This document shows positions 17,248 through 25,882 of a stretch of DNA of 64,000 bases, piece after piece. Numbering within the stretch: position 1 is the first letter of the stretch; each line of letters starts with the position of its first letter. Where the stretch lies: contig CAJUTK010000002.1 of assembly GCA_910589375.1 (NCBI GenBank), positions 186,001 through 250,000 of the forward strand, written 5' to 3'. Origin of the DNA: an uncultured Bacilli bacterium. Lineage in GTDB: Bacteria > Bacillota_I > Bacilli_A > RF39 > UBA660. Made by a program: the position numbers and the translations under genes. The notes under the pieces are model-generated. The model saw only the letters and a program-made list of their open reading frames with translations, did not search any database and was not told the DNA's origin.

Positions 17248-20200
17248 ATGGCAGAAAAATTAAAGAAAGTTAATTTTGAAAAGTTATTAAAGCAATGGGG
17301 AGCTAACTATGCTTACCTTCTTTCAAATGAAATGAATGCAGAAATAATAGTTGAAATGAAGTCCTCACTGCCTGATATTTCAAAATATCCGTTATCGGAA
17401 GAGTGGGAAAAAGAAGCAAAGAAAATTACATTACAGTTAATCAAGAATAAAATTTGTGAGAAAATATCTGAGAATATCGACTTTTTAGATATCTATTTTT
17501 CAAAAAAGTGGGTTAAGAATAAAACAGATGATGAAAACTTAAAAGCTTTTGCAACTTTTTTACAGAAAATAGGTTATTCACTCAGTATTGATGAGTGTAT
17601 TAGTCTATTTGAAAAATATCCAACTTTTTTAAATATAGTCAAAACGATTGTTAATTGTAAAACGAAAAAAATTTTGTTAGATAAATTAGAGGATATTCCG
17701 GATTATCAACTACTTTCTTCTATTATAGGAGCTTATTTAACATATGCTAATATAGAAATAGACTTAGATGAGGATTTAGAGGATGAGTATAAAATAGATG
17801 GAAATGTTGATTTTTTCAAACTAGATCCGATAAAACAATATTTGTATGAAATAGGTCAGGTTCCTCTTTTAAGCATTGCTGAGGAAAAAGAACTGTTTAC
17901 TTTATTAAAGTCAACTAATAGTGATAAAGTAAGACATAGAATTTCAGAGGCTAACCTTAGACTGGTAGTTAATATTGCGAAACGTTATGTAGGAAGAGGA
18001 ATGCTCTTTCTAGATTTAATTCAAGAAGGAAATTTAGGTCTCATGAAAGCGATTGATAAGTTTGAGGTAGAAAAAGGATATAAGTTTTCAACTTACGCGA
18101 CTTGGTGGATTCGTCAGGCGATTACAAGAGCAATTGCTGATCAAGCTCGTACAATTCGTATACCTGTTCATATGGTTGAACGAATTAACAAAGTAGTTCA
18201 AGCCGAAAGAAGACTTACAATGGAATTAGGGCGCGAGCCAAAATATGAGGAATTAGCTGAGGAAGTAGGTTTTACAGTATCTCAAATTCGGGATATTAAA
18301 GAAAATTATTTGGAACCAGTAAGTCTTCAAACTTTAATTGGCGATGAAGATGATTCGGAACTAGAGGATTTTGTAGCAGCAGAAGGCGATGATTATGCAG
18401 TAGTTAGTAATAATGAGTTGCATGATAGACTGATGGATGTATTAAGTAGAATTCCGGAAAGGGAAGCACAAGTTTTAATTCTTCGCTTTGGTGTAGAAGA
18501 TGGTAGAACCAGAACCTTAGAAGAAGTTGGAAAAAAGTTTGGTGTTACTAGGGAAAGAATTAGGCAAATAGAAGCAAAAGCATTAAGAAGATTATTTAAA
18601 AGGAGAGATGCGAAAGCTTTAAAAGTGTTTATAGGCTTAGAAGAAGAACCAGTAGTGCCTTTACCATTAGAAAATAATCATAAACCAGGAGCTGTTTCTA
18701 AAGGAAAGCCTAGATTAACAACTTCTCCAAGATACGTGCCATCAAACATATCATCAAAACAGGCATTAGAACCAAAGCCTATACAGGAACCATTAGAGGC
18801 GGTAAAGAATTTATTCTATTATTTAAATAATTATTCACCTAAATTAGTAGTAAAAGAACTTCGTACATTAGACCAATATTGTCAAGAAGTATTGGTAAAA
18901 ATGTTTGGAAAAAACTTTGATATGAATTTGCAGGAAAGAGCAGATGAAAATGATGTTTATTTATTTCAAAAATTTATTCTTCCAGAGTTAAAGGAAAAGT
19001 TAATGATACCTTCTGTAAAAGCAGCTCAAAGAGATACAGTTGCTGCAACTCCAATAAAAAAAGAAGGAGAAGCACTAAAAAGTTTGGAAGGTAGAATCGT
19101 AACACCAGCAGAGATTTCTGCTGCCACTTCTTTAGAAATACATGAACGTGAAGAAGTAATAGATACAAATACTATACCAGAGGAAGAAGCAATTCCAAAA
19201 TTAAAACCACAAGAACAAATAGGGGGAAAAGAGGAGGAAATTATGAAAGAACAAAATAATTCAGCAAAAGGAAAAAGAAGGGATTTAACAACACCATATA
19301 CTTGTTTTGAAAAAGATTCTAAGGATTGGGTTGACTATGCATTATATACATTAAATCAAGAAGATCAAGAACTTTGCGCACTTCGTTGGGGAAGTGAAAA
19401 AAGACCATTTACGAAATCAGAGCAGAATAGATTTATTCGTACTGTTTTAGGAAGAATGGAAAAAACATTAGAAAAATTACGCTCTGGTGAAATTACTATA
19501 GTAGGTTCTTACACAGTATCTGCACAAGGAGATGAGAAGAAAGAAGAATCTCAACCTCCTATACCAGAACAAAGTGGAAATAAAGGGGAAGAACTTGCTC
19601 CTAAGAAGGAAAGAAGAAAGAGAAGAGATTTAACAACTGTATATACATGTTTTAATGGAGAACCAAAGGAAACAGTTGACTTTGCGATTTCTCTTTTAAC
19701 TCCAGAAGAAAAAGCTACATTAGATATACGTTGGGGAGAAAATAGTAGACCTTTCGCTTCTACTAGAGAGAAAAATAAATTTTTCCAAGTAGTATTACCA
19801 AAATTAGAAGGTTATGTAGCAGATATTAGAGAAGGAAGAATAACAGTTGATGAAAGATTCCCTGATGAAGTGATTTCTCCTAGCACAGCTCCTTTAGTAG
19901 GTAAGCAAGTAGCTGTAGATGATGTTGCTCTTTCTGGATCAACGCATCCTTATCAATATACCGAAGGTGATACTTTCAGTGCAATGCCAGTATTGTCAGA
20001 AGGGTTTACAAAAGAAGATTATGAAGCTTTACGTGCTTATATTGCAAGGCCTGAATATCAAGATGCAGTAAAAACATTACCACTTGAGGATTGTGTTGTA
20101 GCAGCTCTTTCATTAACAATGGTAGGAAATAAAAAAGTATCATTTGGTGTTTTGGCAGAACTTCTTGGTATGGATGAAAAAGAAGTAGAACAAATTGCAA

Positions 20201-20292
20201 AAAGAGGTTTATTTGCATTAAAAGAAAAATTTGATAATAGTGTAGATAAAGCAGCAGAACCATATGTTAAAGAACTTGGGGGAATGCAATAA
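17248..20292 (+). CDS. rpoD: Primary-type sigma-70 factor with a very long modular C-terminal extension
   Basis: Residues 193-449 form a complete group 1 sigma core: region 1.2 (DPIKQYLYEIG), region 2 with DLIQEGNLGLMKAI and TYATWWIRQAI, region 3 and region 4 with PEREAQVLILRFG and a helix-turn-helix ending TRERIRQIE. The usual protein stops there at about 370-400 residues; this one has 1014. About 190 residues of unfamiliar, partly acidic sequence precede region 1.2, and about 560 follow region 4. The extension holds four related modules (about residues 515-588, 676-750, 790-868, 920-996) shaped like region 4.1 (L..L....Q.L..LRWG). Two of them share RRDLTT.YTCF and RWG...RPF. The ATG at 17248 is chosen for its spacing to AGGAG. 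A sigma-like gene overlaps the stop by one base. dnaG, the usual neighbour, is absent. Confidence 0.93.
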   Translation: MAEKLKKVNFEKLLKQWGANYAYLLSNEMNAEIIVEMKSSLPDISKYPLSEEWEKEAKKITLQLIKNKICEKISENIDFLDIYFSKKWVKNKTDDENLKAFATFLQKIGYSLSIDECISLFEKYPTFLNIVKTIVNCKTKKILLDKLEDIPDYQLLSSIIGAYLTYANIEIDLDEDLEDEYKIDGNVDFFKLDPIKQYLYEIGQVPLLSIAEEKELFTLLKSTNSDKVRHRISEANLRLVVNIAKRYVGRGMLFLDLIQEGNLGLMKAIDKFEVEKGYKFSTYATWWIRQAITRAIADQARTIRIPVHMVERINKVVQAERRLTMELGREPKYEELAEEVGFTVSQIRDIKENYLEPVSLQTLIGDEDDSELEDFVAAEGDDYAVVSNNELHDRLMDVLSRIPEREAQVLILRFGVEDGRTRTLEEVGKKFGVTRERIRQIEAKALRRLFKRRDAKALKVFIGLEEEPVVPLPLENNHKPGAVSKGKPRLTTSPRYVPSNISSKQALEPKPIQEPLEAVKNLFYYLNNYSPKLVVKELRTLDQYCQEVLVKMFGKNFDMNLQERADENDVYLFQKFILPELKEKLMIPSVKAAQRDTVAATPIKKEGEALKSLEGRIVTPAEISAATSLEIHEREEVIDTNTIPEEEAIPKLKPQEQIGGKEEEIMKEQNNSAKGKRRDLTTPYTCFEKDSKDWVDYALYTLNQEDQELCALRWGSEKRPFTKSEQNRFIRTVLGRMEKTLEKLRSGEITIVGSYTVSAQGDEKKEESQPPIPEQSGNKGEELAPKKERRKRRDLTTVYTCFNGEPKETVDFAISLLTPEEKATLDIRWGENSRPFASTREKNKFFQVVLPKLEGYVADIREGRITVDERFPDEVISPSTAPLVGKQVAVDDVALSGSTHPYQYTEGDTFSAMPVLSEGFTKEDYEALRAYIARPEYQDAVKTLPLEDCVVAALSLTMVGNKKVSFGVLAELLGMDEKEVEQIAKRGLFALKEKFDNSVDKAAEPYVKELGGMQ
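19231..19245 (+). promoter_or_regulatory. Internal ribosome binding site and ATG inside the sigma factor gene
   Basis: GAGGAGG at 19231-19237 lies five bases before an in-frame ATG at 19243. Translation from here would give a separate 349-residue protein containing modules 2-4 of the extension. The site falls in the Glu-rich linker just before module 2. Because GAGGAG also encodes Glu-Glu, chance is possible. Confidence 0.4.
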
Positions 20293-21185
20293 TGGGAAAG
20301 AAAAAGAAGGAAGAAAAAGTAGAAAGATTTCCTATTGATGCAGAAGTTGCTAATTTCGAGTCTAAGTATACTAAAATTATGCCTTTTATAGATGCTTCTT
20401 TAGTAAGAAGATTATATGAGTCATCTATTCCAAATGATATTAGGGAAAACGGTGTTAGTTGGAATATTACTGCTAATTTTACAGTAGAAAAGAAATTCTT
20501 TTTAGCGATTAAAGAATTAATTTTAGAAGGAGATATTGATTTAGAGATTGCTATTATAGATCAGTTTATGTCTATCGGCCGAATGCTAATTAAAAAGTTA
20601 GGCTATACAGGAGATGATATTGATAATAAAGTAGAGACAGCAATTACTTTAGCAATTGAAAATTATCCAGGACAGGATGGTTTTAAAAGTACTTTATTAA
20701 AAGAATTGAAAGTTATTGTAAAAGGTAAAAAAGAAGAGTCTTTATCTCATATACCAACAACTTCAATAGAAACAGAGAAAAATGTTCCTTCCTTAGAAGG
20801 AATAGAATCAGAAAGCTTTGAAGTAAGAGAACCTTTAGAGCAAGCAGAGCCTTCCAACCAGACATTGCAAACCCAAGAAATAGTACTTCCAGCTGATGGT
20901 AAGTTAAGAGTACCTACTTCTTTGGATCAATTACTTTTCAATATTGATATATTAAGAGTTTCCCCATTAGAAGATCAAGACTATATTAAATTTTTAACGC
21001 TAAAATATGGATATTATGGTGAACAATTCTATTCTTTAGGTGAAATTAGTGAAATTCTATCTTTACCAAAAGAAAAGGTAAGAGAATATTATTTACAATC
21101 TTTACAATTCGTGAAAGACTGGTTTGGATTACAATTAGAACGTTATTATACTTATTTAAAAAAGAACACAAAAGAGAATGATTAA
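20292..21185 (+). CDS. Sigma-like protein coupled to the extended sigma factor
   Basis: The 297-residue protein is not a recognised sigma factor but has two regions that look like one. Residues about 91-143 resemble region 2 (FMSIGRMLIKKLG, DDIDNKVETAITLAIENY, then FKST). Residues about 212-278 resemble region 4 (LEDQDYIKFLTLKYG, then SLGEISEILSLPKEKVREYY). A Glu/Pro/Ser-rich linker joins them. The aromatic residues that melt the -10 in true region 2 are not evident, so it may bind polymerase, promoters or the extension without acting as an initiating sigma. The start overlaps the stop of the sigma gene (TAATG), so the two are made together. Confidence 0.85.
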   Translation: MGKKKKEEKVERFPIDAEVANFESKYTKIMPFIDASLVRRLYESSIPNDIRENGVSWNITANFTVEKKFFLAIKELILEGDIDLEIAIIDQFMSIGRMLIKKLGYTGDDIDNKVETAITLAIENYPGQDGFKSTLLKELKVIVKGKKEESLSHIPTTSIETEKNVPSLEGIESESFEVREPLEQAEPSNQTLQTQEIVLPADGKLRVPTSLDQLLFNIDILRVSPLEDQDYIKFLTLKYGYYGEQFYSLGEISEILSLPKEKVREYYLQSLQFVKDWFGLQLERYYTYLKKNTKEND

Positions 21186-21197
21186 TCATTCTCTTTT
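21170..21197. terminator. Perfect palindromic bidirectional terminator
   Basis: A 28-base perfect palindrome, AAAAGAGAATGATT and its complement, covers both stop codons of two convergent genes whose ends overlap by four bases. It has A/T runs suited to termination in both directions. Both proteins end in the same residues, KEND, because the coding sequence is the stem itself. Confidence 0.85.
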
Positions 21198-23149
21198 ATT
21201 GTAGGAATTAAATCTTCTAAATTTTCTTGTTTATAAGTAGGCTCTGTTCCTTTTATGTAATAGAACATAGTAGCATTTTTATCTTTTTCTTTCGCTATAT
21301 TACCAGAAATAGGGTTGACTAAGGTACCAACTACGTTTTCAGGAATAGAATACCAGTTAACTTCTTTATCCTTTAAATAATTTTCGGCAATATCTCTCCA
21401 CATATATCGCAAATCTTTTCCATTTTTTACTTCTGTAGGAGTACTATCATCATTTCCACTCCAAATTCCTATTACAATATTAGCGTTATACCCAAATATT
21501 AAGTGATCATTATCAGTAGTTCCTGTTTTAATAGCGTACTTATGAGTTAAAGTAGAGGTAATATCATAGCAGGTAGGATAATTGTAATCAATAAAATGGT
21601 AGTTATAAGTACTTGTTAATGCCTCATTTAATATATAAGTAAGACTACTATTTAAAGTAGGTTCTTTAGTATTTTTATTTTCATATAGTATATTTCCTTC
21701 CATGTCTTCTACTTTAGCAATTAGTTTTCCTTCTACTCGATATCCTAAGTTAGCAAAAGTTGCATAGGCCTGCACCATTTCAAAAAGAGTGATTTCTCCA
21801 CTTCCAAGAGCAAGAGAAGGGACTGCCTGCAAATCAGATTTAATACCTAATCTATTTGCCATTTCTACTAACGTTTTCTCACCTAGAAATAAGTGTGTTT
21901 TAACAGCATAAATATTATCACTGTAGGCAAGGGCAGCAGCCATTGTAATAGCTTTTCCGCCATATTTATTATTATAATTAGAAGGACTATAAGTTTTATT
22001 TTCAGAGAAAACGAAGGTTGTTTTCTCACTTGTAAAAGTAGTAGATTCTGTAAATCCATTTTCAAGAGCAGCATAATATAGAAATGGTTTCATAGTAGAA
22101 CCGACTTGTCTTTTAGCATTGATAGCACGATTATACTGGCTCGTTGAGTAGTTTCTTCCTCCAGTAAGAGCAATTACATGACCATTTTCTGGATCCATCA
22201 TAATAGCAGATAACTGTATATCATCATCTTTAATATTATCATCCATAGCTTTTTCTAAAATTGTTTGAGCATTTAAATCTAAGTATGTATATACTTTAAG
22301 ACCTCCTGTTTCTAAAAAGGTCTTTGGTATTTCTTTTAAACTCTTTAATTCAGTCATAACAGCATCTTGATAATACATCAATGTCTTTAATTCATTTTCT
22401 TCCATTGTTCCATAGTAAGTAAGGCTACAGTTAATAGCATCATCCTTTTCTTCTTCTGAAATCATACTCTCTCGTACCATACTAGAAAGAACTAACGCTT
22501 GTCTTTCTTTTGCTTTTTCTTCATTTACAAGAGGGGAGTAATGAGAAGGAGATTTTGGAATACCTACTAAAATAGACGCTTCTGCAAGTGTTAAATCCTT
22601 AGCATGTTTATGAAAATAGTATTTACTAGCATTTTCAATTCCATAAATTCCTCCATAATTGATAGTATTTAGATAAGCTTCCAAAATTTCATCTTTAGAA
22701 TATTGGGTTTCAAGCTGTATGGTAAGCCATGCTTCTTTTATTTTTCGCTCCCACGTTTTATCGAATGTTAAAAAGAGATTTTTAGATAATTGTTGACTGA
22801 TAGTAGAGGCACCTTGTTTTTTAGAGCCACTTTTTAAATTGATATAAAGGGACTTAGCAATTCTTAAATAGTCAAAGCCGCTATGTTTATAAAAATTTTT
22901 ATCTTCTATTGCAATAGTAGCATCAATTACAAAAGGAGAGATATCATCTAATGATACCCAAGTGTCACTTAATCCTTCAACTAAATCACCATTTATATCA
23001 TAAAAATAGAACTCATTAGCATTTTCTATTACTAATTTAGTTCCATACTTTGCATAAAAATAAAGACCAAAGTAAAAAATAAAACCGAGGCCAATTATAA
23101 AAAGACTGATTTTGCATAGTCTTTTCCACCATTTTTTCTTTCGTTTCAT
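21182..23149 (-). CDS. Class A penicillin-binding protein (transglycosylase/transpeptidase)
   Basis: This 655-residue bifunctional enzyme builds and cross-links peptidoglycan. A basic cytoplasmic tail and one membrane anchor (about residues 12-31) come first. The glycosyltransferase 51 domain follows, with AIEDKNFYKH, STISQQLSKN and KDEILEAYLN. The transpeptidase domain has the active-site STMK, SDN and KTGTTD motifs. The ATG at 23149 is preferred over an in-frame TTG at 23161, as GTGATGG lies just upstream of it. It faces the sigma-like gene and shares its terminator. It shows that the organism keeps a cell wall. Confidence 0.95.
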   Translation of the reverse strand: MKRKKKWWKRLCKISLFIIGLGFIFYFGLYFYAKYGTKLVIENANEFYFYDINGDLVEGLSDTWVSLDDISPFVIDATIAIEDKNFYKHSGFDYLRIAKSLYINLKSGSKKQGASTISQQLSKNLFLTFDKTWERKIKEAWLTIQLETQYSKDEILEAYLNTINYGGIYGIENASKYYFHKHAKDLTLAEASILVGIPKSPSHYSPLVNEEKAKERQALVLSSMVRESMISEEEKDDAINCSLTYYGTMEENELKTLMYYQDAVMTELKSLKEIPKTFLETGGLKVYTYLDLNAQTILEKAMDDNIKDDDIQLSAIMMDPENGHVIALTGGRNYSTSQYNRAINAKRQVGSTMKPFLYYAALENGFTESTTFTSEKTTFVFSENKTYSPSNYNNKYGGKAITMAAALAYSDNIYAVKTHLFLGEKTLVEMANRLGIKSDLQAVPSLALGSGEITLFEMVQAYATFANLGYRVEGKLIAKVEDMEGNILYENKNTKEPTLNSSLTYILNEALTSTYNYHFIDYNYPTCYDITSTLTHKYAIKTGTTDNDHLIFGYNANIVIGIWSGNDDSTPTEVKNGKDLRYMWRDIAENYLKDKEVNWYSIPENVVGTLVNPISGNIAKEKDKNATMFYYIKGTEPTYKQENLEDLIPTIKEND

Positions 23150-23246
23150 ACCATCACTCAATTCTTTTTTTAGTATTTGAAGAAAATAGAAAAATATGAG
23201 TGCAATTTCTAATAAAGTATGCTATAATGTTTGAGAGTTGATTGAT

Positions 23247-23588
23247 ATGGCTAAGAAAACGATTAAAATCCTTTTAAAAACAAAGGAAAATGAAATTTTA
23301 TCAACTTGCCAAGCATTGGTACAAAAAAGTTCTATACAATATATAGAAAATGATTGTAAAATGAATTTATATTTTACAAAAGATGTTGTTAAAATGTTAA
23401 GGAAAAATAAGGAATATGAAATTTTCTTTGAATTTCAAAAAAAGAATGCTAGTGGATTTATTAAACTGGTAACAGGAGAACAAATAGCATTAGATATCTC
23501 TTTAAAAAAATTAGAAGTAACAGATACTAAAATCTTTATTTCCTATCAATTAAATGAAGAAGAATATGAATATTCCATTAATTATTAG
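23247..23588 (+). CDS. DUF1934 (YwiB-like) protein
   Basis: This 113-residue protein matches DUF1934, a small beta-rich domain of lipocalin-like fold found next to argS in many Bacilli. Its role is unknown. The ATG at 23247 is preferred; an upstream in-frame TTG at 23238 gives three more residues. It is followed 8 bases later by argS. Confidence 0.82.
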   Translation: MAKKTIKILLKTKENEILSTCQALVQKSSIQYIENDCKMNLYFTKDVVKMLRKNKEYEIFFEFQKKNASGFIKLVTGEQIALDISLKKLEVTDTKIFISYQLNEEEYEYSINY

Positions 23589-23596
23589 GAGGTATT

Positions 23597-25300
23597 ATGG
23601 TAGTAAATGAATTAGAAAATATATTACTTGCAGTAGCAAAAAAGTTAGGATATTCAACAGAAAGTATGAGAGTTATCCTATCTAACCGACCTGATTTATG
23701 TGATTATCAATGTGATGAAGTTTTTAAATTAGCAAAATCTGCTCATAAAAATCCAATAGAGATTGGGGAATCTTTAGTGGAAGAAGTAAGAAAAATAGAT
23801 AATTTTTCTGATTATTTTGATAGTGTTGAGTTTGTGAAACCTGGCTTTATTAATATGACCTTAAGTTCATCTTTTATTAATAGAATATTAAGTGCAATGT
23901 ACTCTAATCCTAAATTTAATTTAGGAGAGCCAGAAAAAAAAGAGACTGTAGTTCTTGATTATGGTGGACCAAATGTTGCTAAACCTTTACATGTTGGTCA
24001 CATGAGAACTGCTATAGTAGGAGAGTCTATTAAAAGAATTCTTAATTTTGCTGGGCATAAGACCATAGCAGATGTACATTTAGGTGATTATGGTCTTCAA
24101 ATAGGACAAGTTATCTATGGAGTTCAGAAAGAAAGTATTGCCCTTGATAATTTAACAATAGGGGATTTAGATAGAATTTATCCAGCTATGAGTGCATTAT
24201 GCAAAGAAGATGAAGAAGTAAAGAATAAGTGTGCAGAAATTACAAAAGAACTACAAGATGGTAATTTAGAATATAGAGAAATGTGGAAGAAGATTTGTGA
24301 AATTTCTTCTGAAGATATTTTGGGAATTTACAAATATTTAGATGTTTCTTTTGATTTATGGTATGGTGAAAGTGACGCTTATCCATATATTCCAAAAGTA
24401 GAGTCTATTATGAAAGAAAAAAATTTGCTACAAGAAAGTGAAGGAGCAATTATAGTAGATGTCTCTAAAGAAACAGACAAGAAAGAAGTTCCTCCTCTAG
24501 TATTTCAAAAAAGTAATGGTGCTTATTTATACGCTACTACTGATTTAGCAACTATTCAAGAGAGGATGGAAGATTTTAACCCAGATAAGATTCTCTATAT
24601 AACAGATAGTAGACAGAGTCTTCATTTTGAACAAGTATTTAGAGCTGCAGATTTAGCGGGTATCGCTCCGTATTCTATTTTTGAACATTTAGGATATGGA
24701 ACAGTTAATGGTAGTGATGGAAAACCATATAAAACAAGAAATGGAGATTCTCCAAAGCTTCAATATTTATTTGATCAAGCAAAAGAGGTATTGATTTCTA
24801 AAAAAGAAACAAATGCAGATATGCAAGATGAAGATGTAGATAAAATAGTAAATGCGATTTTAAAGTTTGCAGATTTACAAAATAATAGAGAAAGAGATTA
24901 TATCTTCGATATTAGTAAATTCTCAGAAGTAGTTGGTAAAACTGGACCTTATATTTTATATACTTATCTTAGAATTGAAAAAATTATTCAAAATATTTCT
25001 ATAGATAATCATAAAATATCAAACAATATATATAATAATTATGACCGTGATTTACGTCTTAAATTGTTAGAGTTTCCGGTAGCATTTAAAAACGCTTTAG
25101 AATATCGTATGCCGAACTATTTGGCAGATTATGTATATGATATCTGTGTACTTACAAATGCTTTCTATCAAAATAATCATATTAATGGATTAGAGGACGA
25201 GGAAAAGAAATTAGATTGGGTTTTCCTACTTACTTTAACAAATCGTATGATTAAAGAAATGTTATCTTTGTTAGTAATAAATATACCTACAGTAATGTAG
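23597..25300 (+). CDS. argS: Arginyl-tRNA synthetase
   Basis: The class I enzyme charges tRNA-Arg. The 567-residue protein has the N-terminal additional domain, the HVGH signature in AKPLHVGHMRTA, the KTRNGDS variant of the KMSKS loop typical of ArgRS, and a helical anticodon-binding C-terminus. The start ATG follows AGGAGGT. It lies between DUF1934 and rpoE, as in Bacillus. No T-box is seen upstream. Confidence 0.97.
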   Translation: MVVNELENILLAVAKKLGYSTESMRVILSNRPDLCDYQCDEVFKLAKSAHKNPIEIGESLVEEVRKIDNFSDYFDSVEFVKPGFINMTLSSSFINRILSAMYSNPKFNLGEPEKKETVVLDYGGPNVAKPLHVGHMRTAIVGESIKRILNFAGHKTIADVHLGDYGLQIGQVIYGVQKESIALDNLTIGDLDRIYPAMSALCKEDEEVKNKCAEITKELQDGNLEYREMWKKICEISSEDILGIYKYLDVSFDLWYGESDAYPYIPKVESIMKEKNLLQESEGAIIVDVSKETDKKEVPPLVFQKSNGAYLYATTDLATIQERMEDFNPDKILYITDSRQSLHFEQVFRAADLAGIAPYSIFEHLGYGTVNGSDGKPYKTRNGDSPKLQYLFDQAKEVLISKKETNADMQDEDVDKIVNAILKFADLQNNRERDYIFDISKFSEVVGKTGPYILYTYLRIEKIIQNISIDNHKISNNIYNNYDRDLRLKLLEFPVAFKNALEYRMPNYLADYVYDICVLTNAFYQNNHINGLEDEEKKLDWVFLLTLTNRMIKEMLSLLVINIPTVM

Positions 25301-25317
25301 ATTGATGGAGGATGAAT

Positions 25318-25761
25318 ATGAGTTTAAAGAAAATGACAAAGGAAGAATTGGAATTACTTTCTTATACAGATTTAACAGAAATGATTTTAGAGGAAAATAA
25401 GAAGGCTATGAATACACCCACTATTTTCCGAACTATTTGTGATTTACTAGAACTAAGTGATAGTGATTATACAAATAAAATAGGAGATTTCTATACATCT
25501 CTTACAACTGATAAACGTTTTCTATTTTTAGAAGATAGTGCTGAATGGGATTTAAAAGATAGACATGTAATCGACATTGTTGTAACAGACGACGATGAAG
25601 AGGAAGAAATAGAACCAGAAGAAGAGGAAGACATTGAGCCTGAAGAAGATAATTTTGAAGAAGATATCGATGCGGTAAATGATGAAGATGATTTAGATGA
25701 TGGTGATGATGATCTAGATGATTTAGTTGTTATGAGCGAAGATGAATTAGAAGAAAATTAA
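25318..25761 (+). CDS. rpoE: RNA polymerase delta subunit
   Basis: Delta is a Gram-positive RNA polymerase subunit that promotes recycling and affects promoter choice. The 147-residue protein has a folded N-terminal HARE-HTH domain (about residues 1-88, ending with WDLKDRHVIDIVV) and a disordered tail made almost only of Asp and Glu. ATG 25318 is preferred because GGAGG ends at 25311, leaving no spacing for the in-frame ATG at 25312. A terminator follows. Confidence 0.92.
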   Translation: MSLKKMTKEELELLSYTDLTEMILEENKKAMNTPTIFRTICDLLELSDSDYTNKIGDFYTSLTTDKRFLFLEDSAEWDLKDRHVIDIVVTDDDEEEEIEPEEEEDIEPEEDNFEEDIDAVNDEDDLDDGDDDLDDLVVMSEDELEEN

Positions 25762-25777
25762 AAAATATTTATCTGGA

Positions 25778-25806
25778 AAGTGACTATGATTTTATAGTTG
25801 CTTTTT
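25778..25806 (+). terminator. Intrinsic terminator after rpoE
   Basis: A ten-base-pair stem (AAGTGACTAT / ATAGTTGCTT, with two G-U pairs) is followed by T. Confidence 0.75.
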
Positions 25807-25826
25807 ATTTGTAAAAGGTATTTCTC

Positions 25827-25855
25827 TTGTGTTTTAGGCATAAATATAGTATAAT
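25827..25855 (+). promoter_or_regulatory. Promoter of prfA
   Basis: TTGTGT at 25827 and a consensus TATAAT at 25850 are spaced by 17 bases, 28 bases before the prfA start. Confidence 0.7.
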
Positions 25856-25882
25856 TTGAAAAGAAATGAAAGGAAGATTTTC

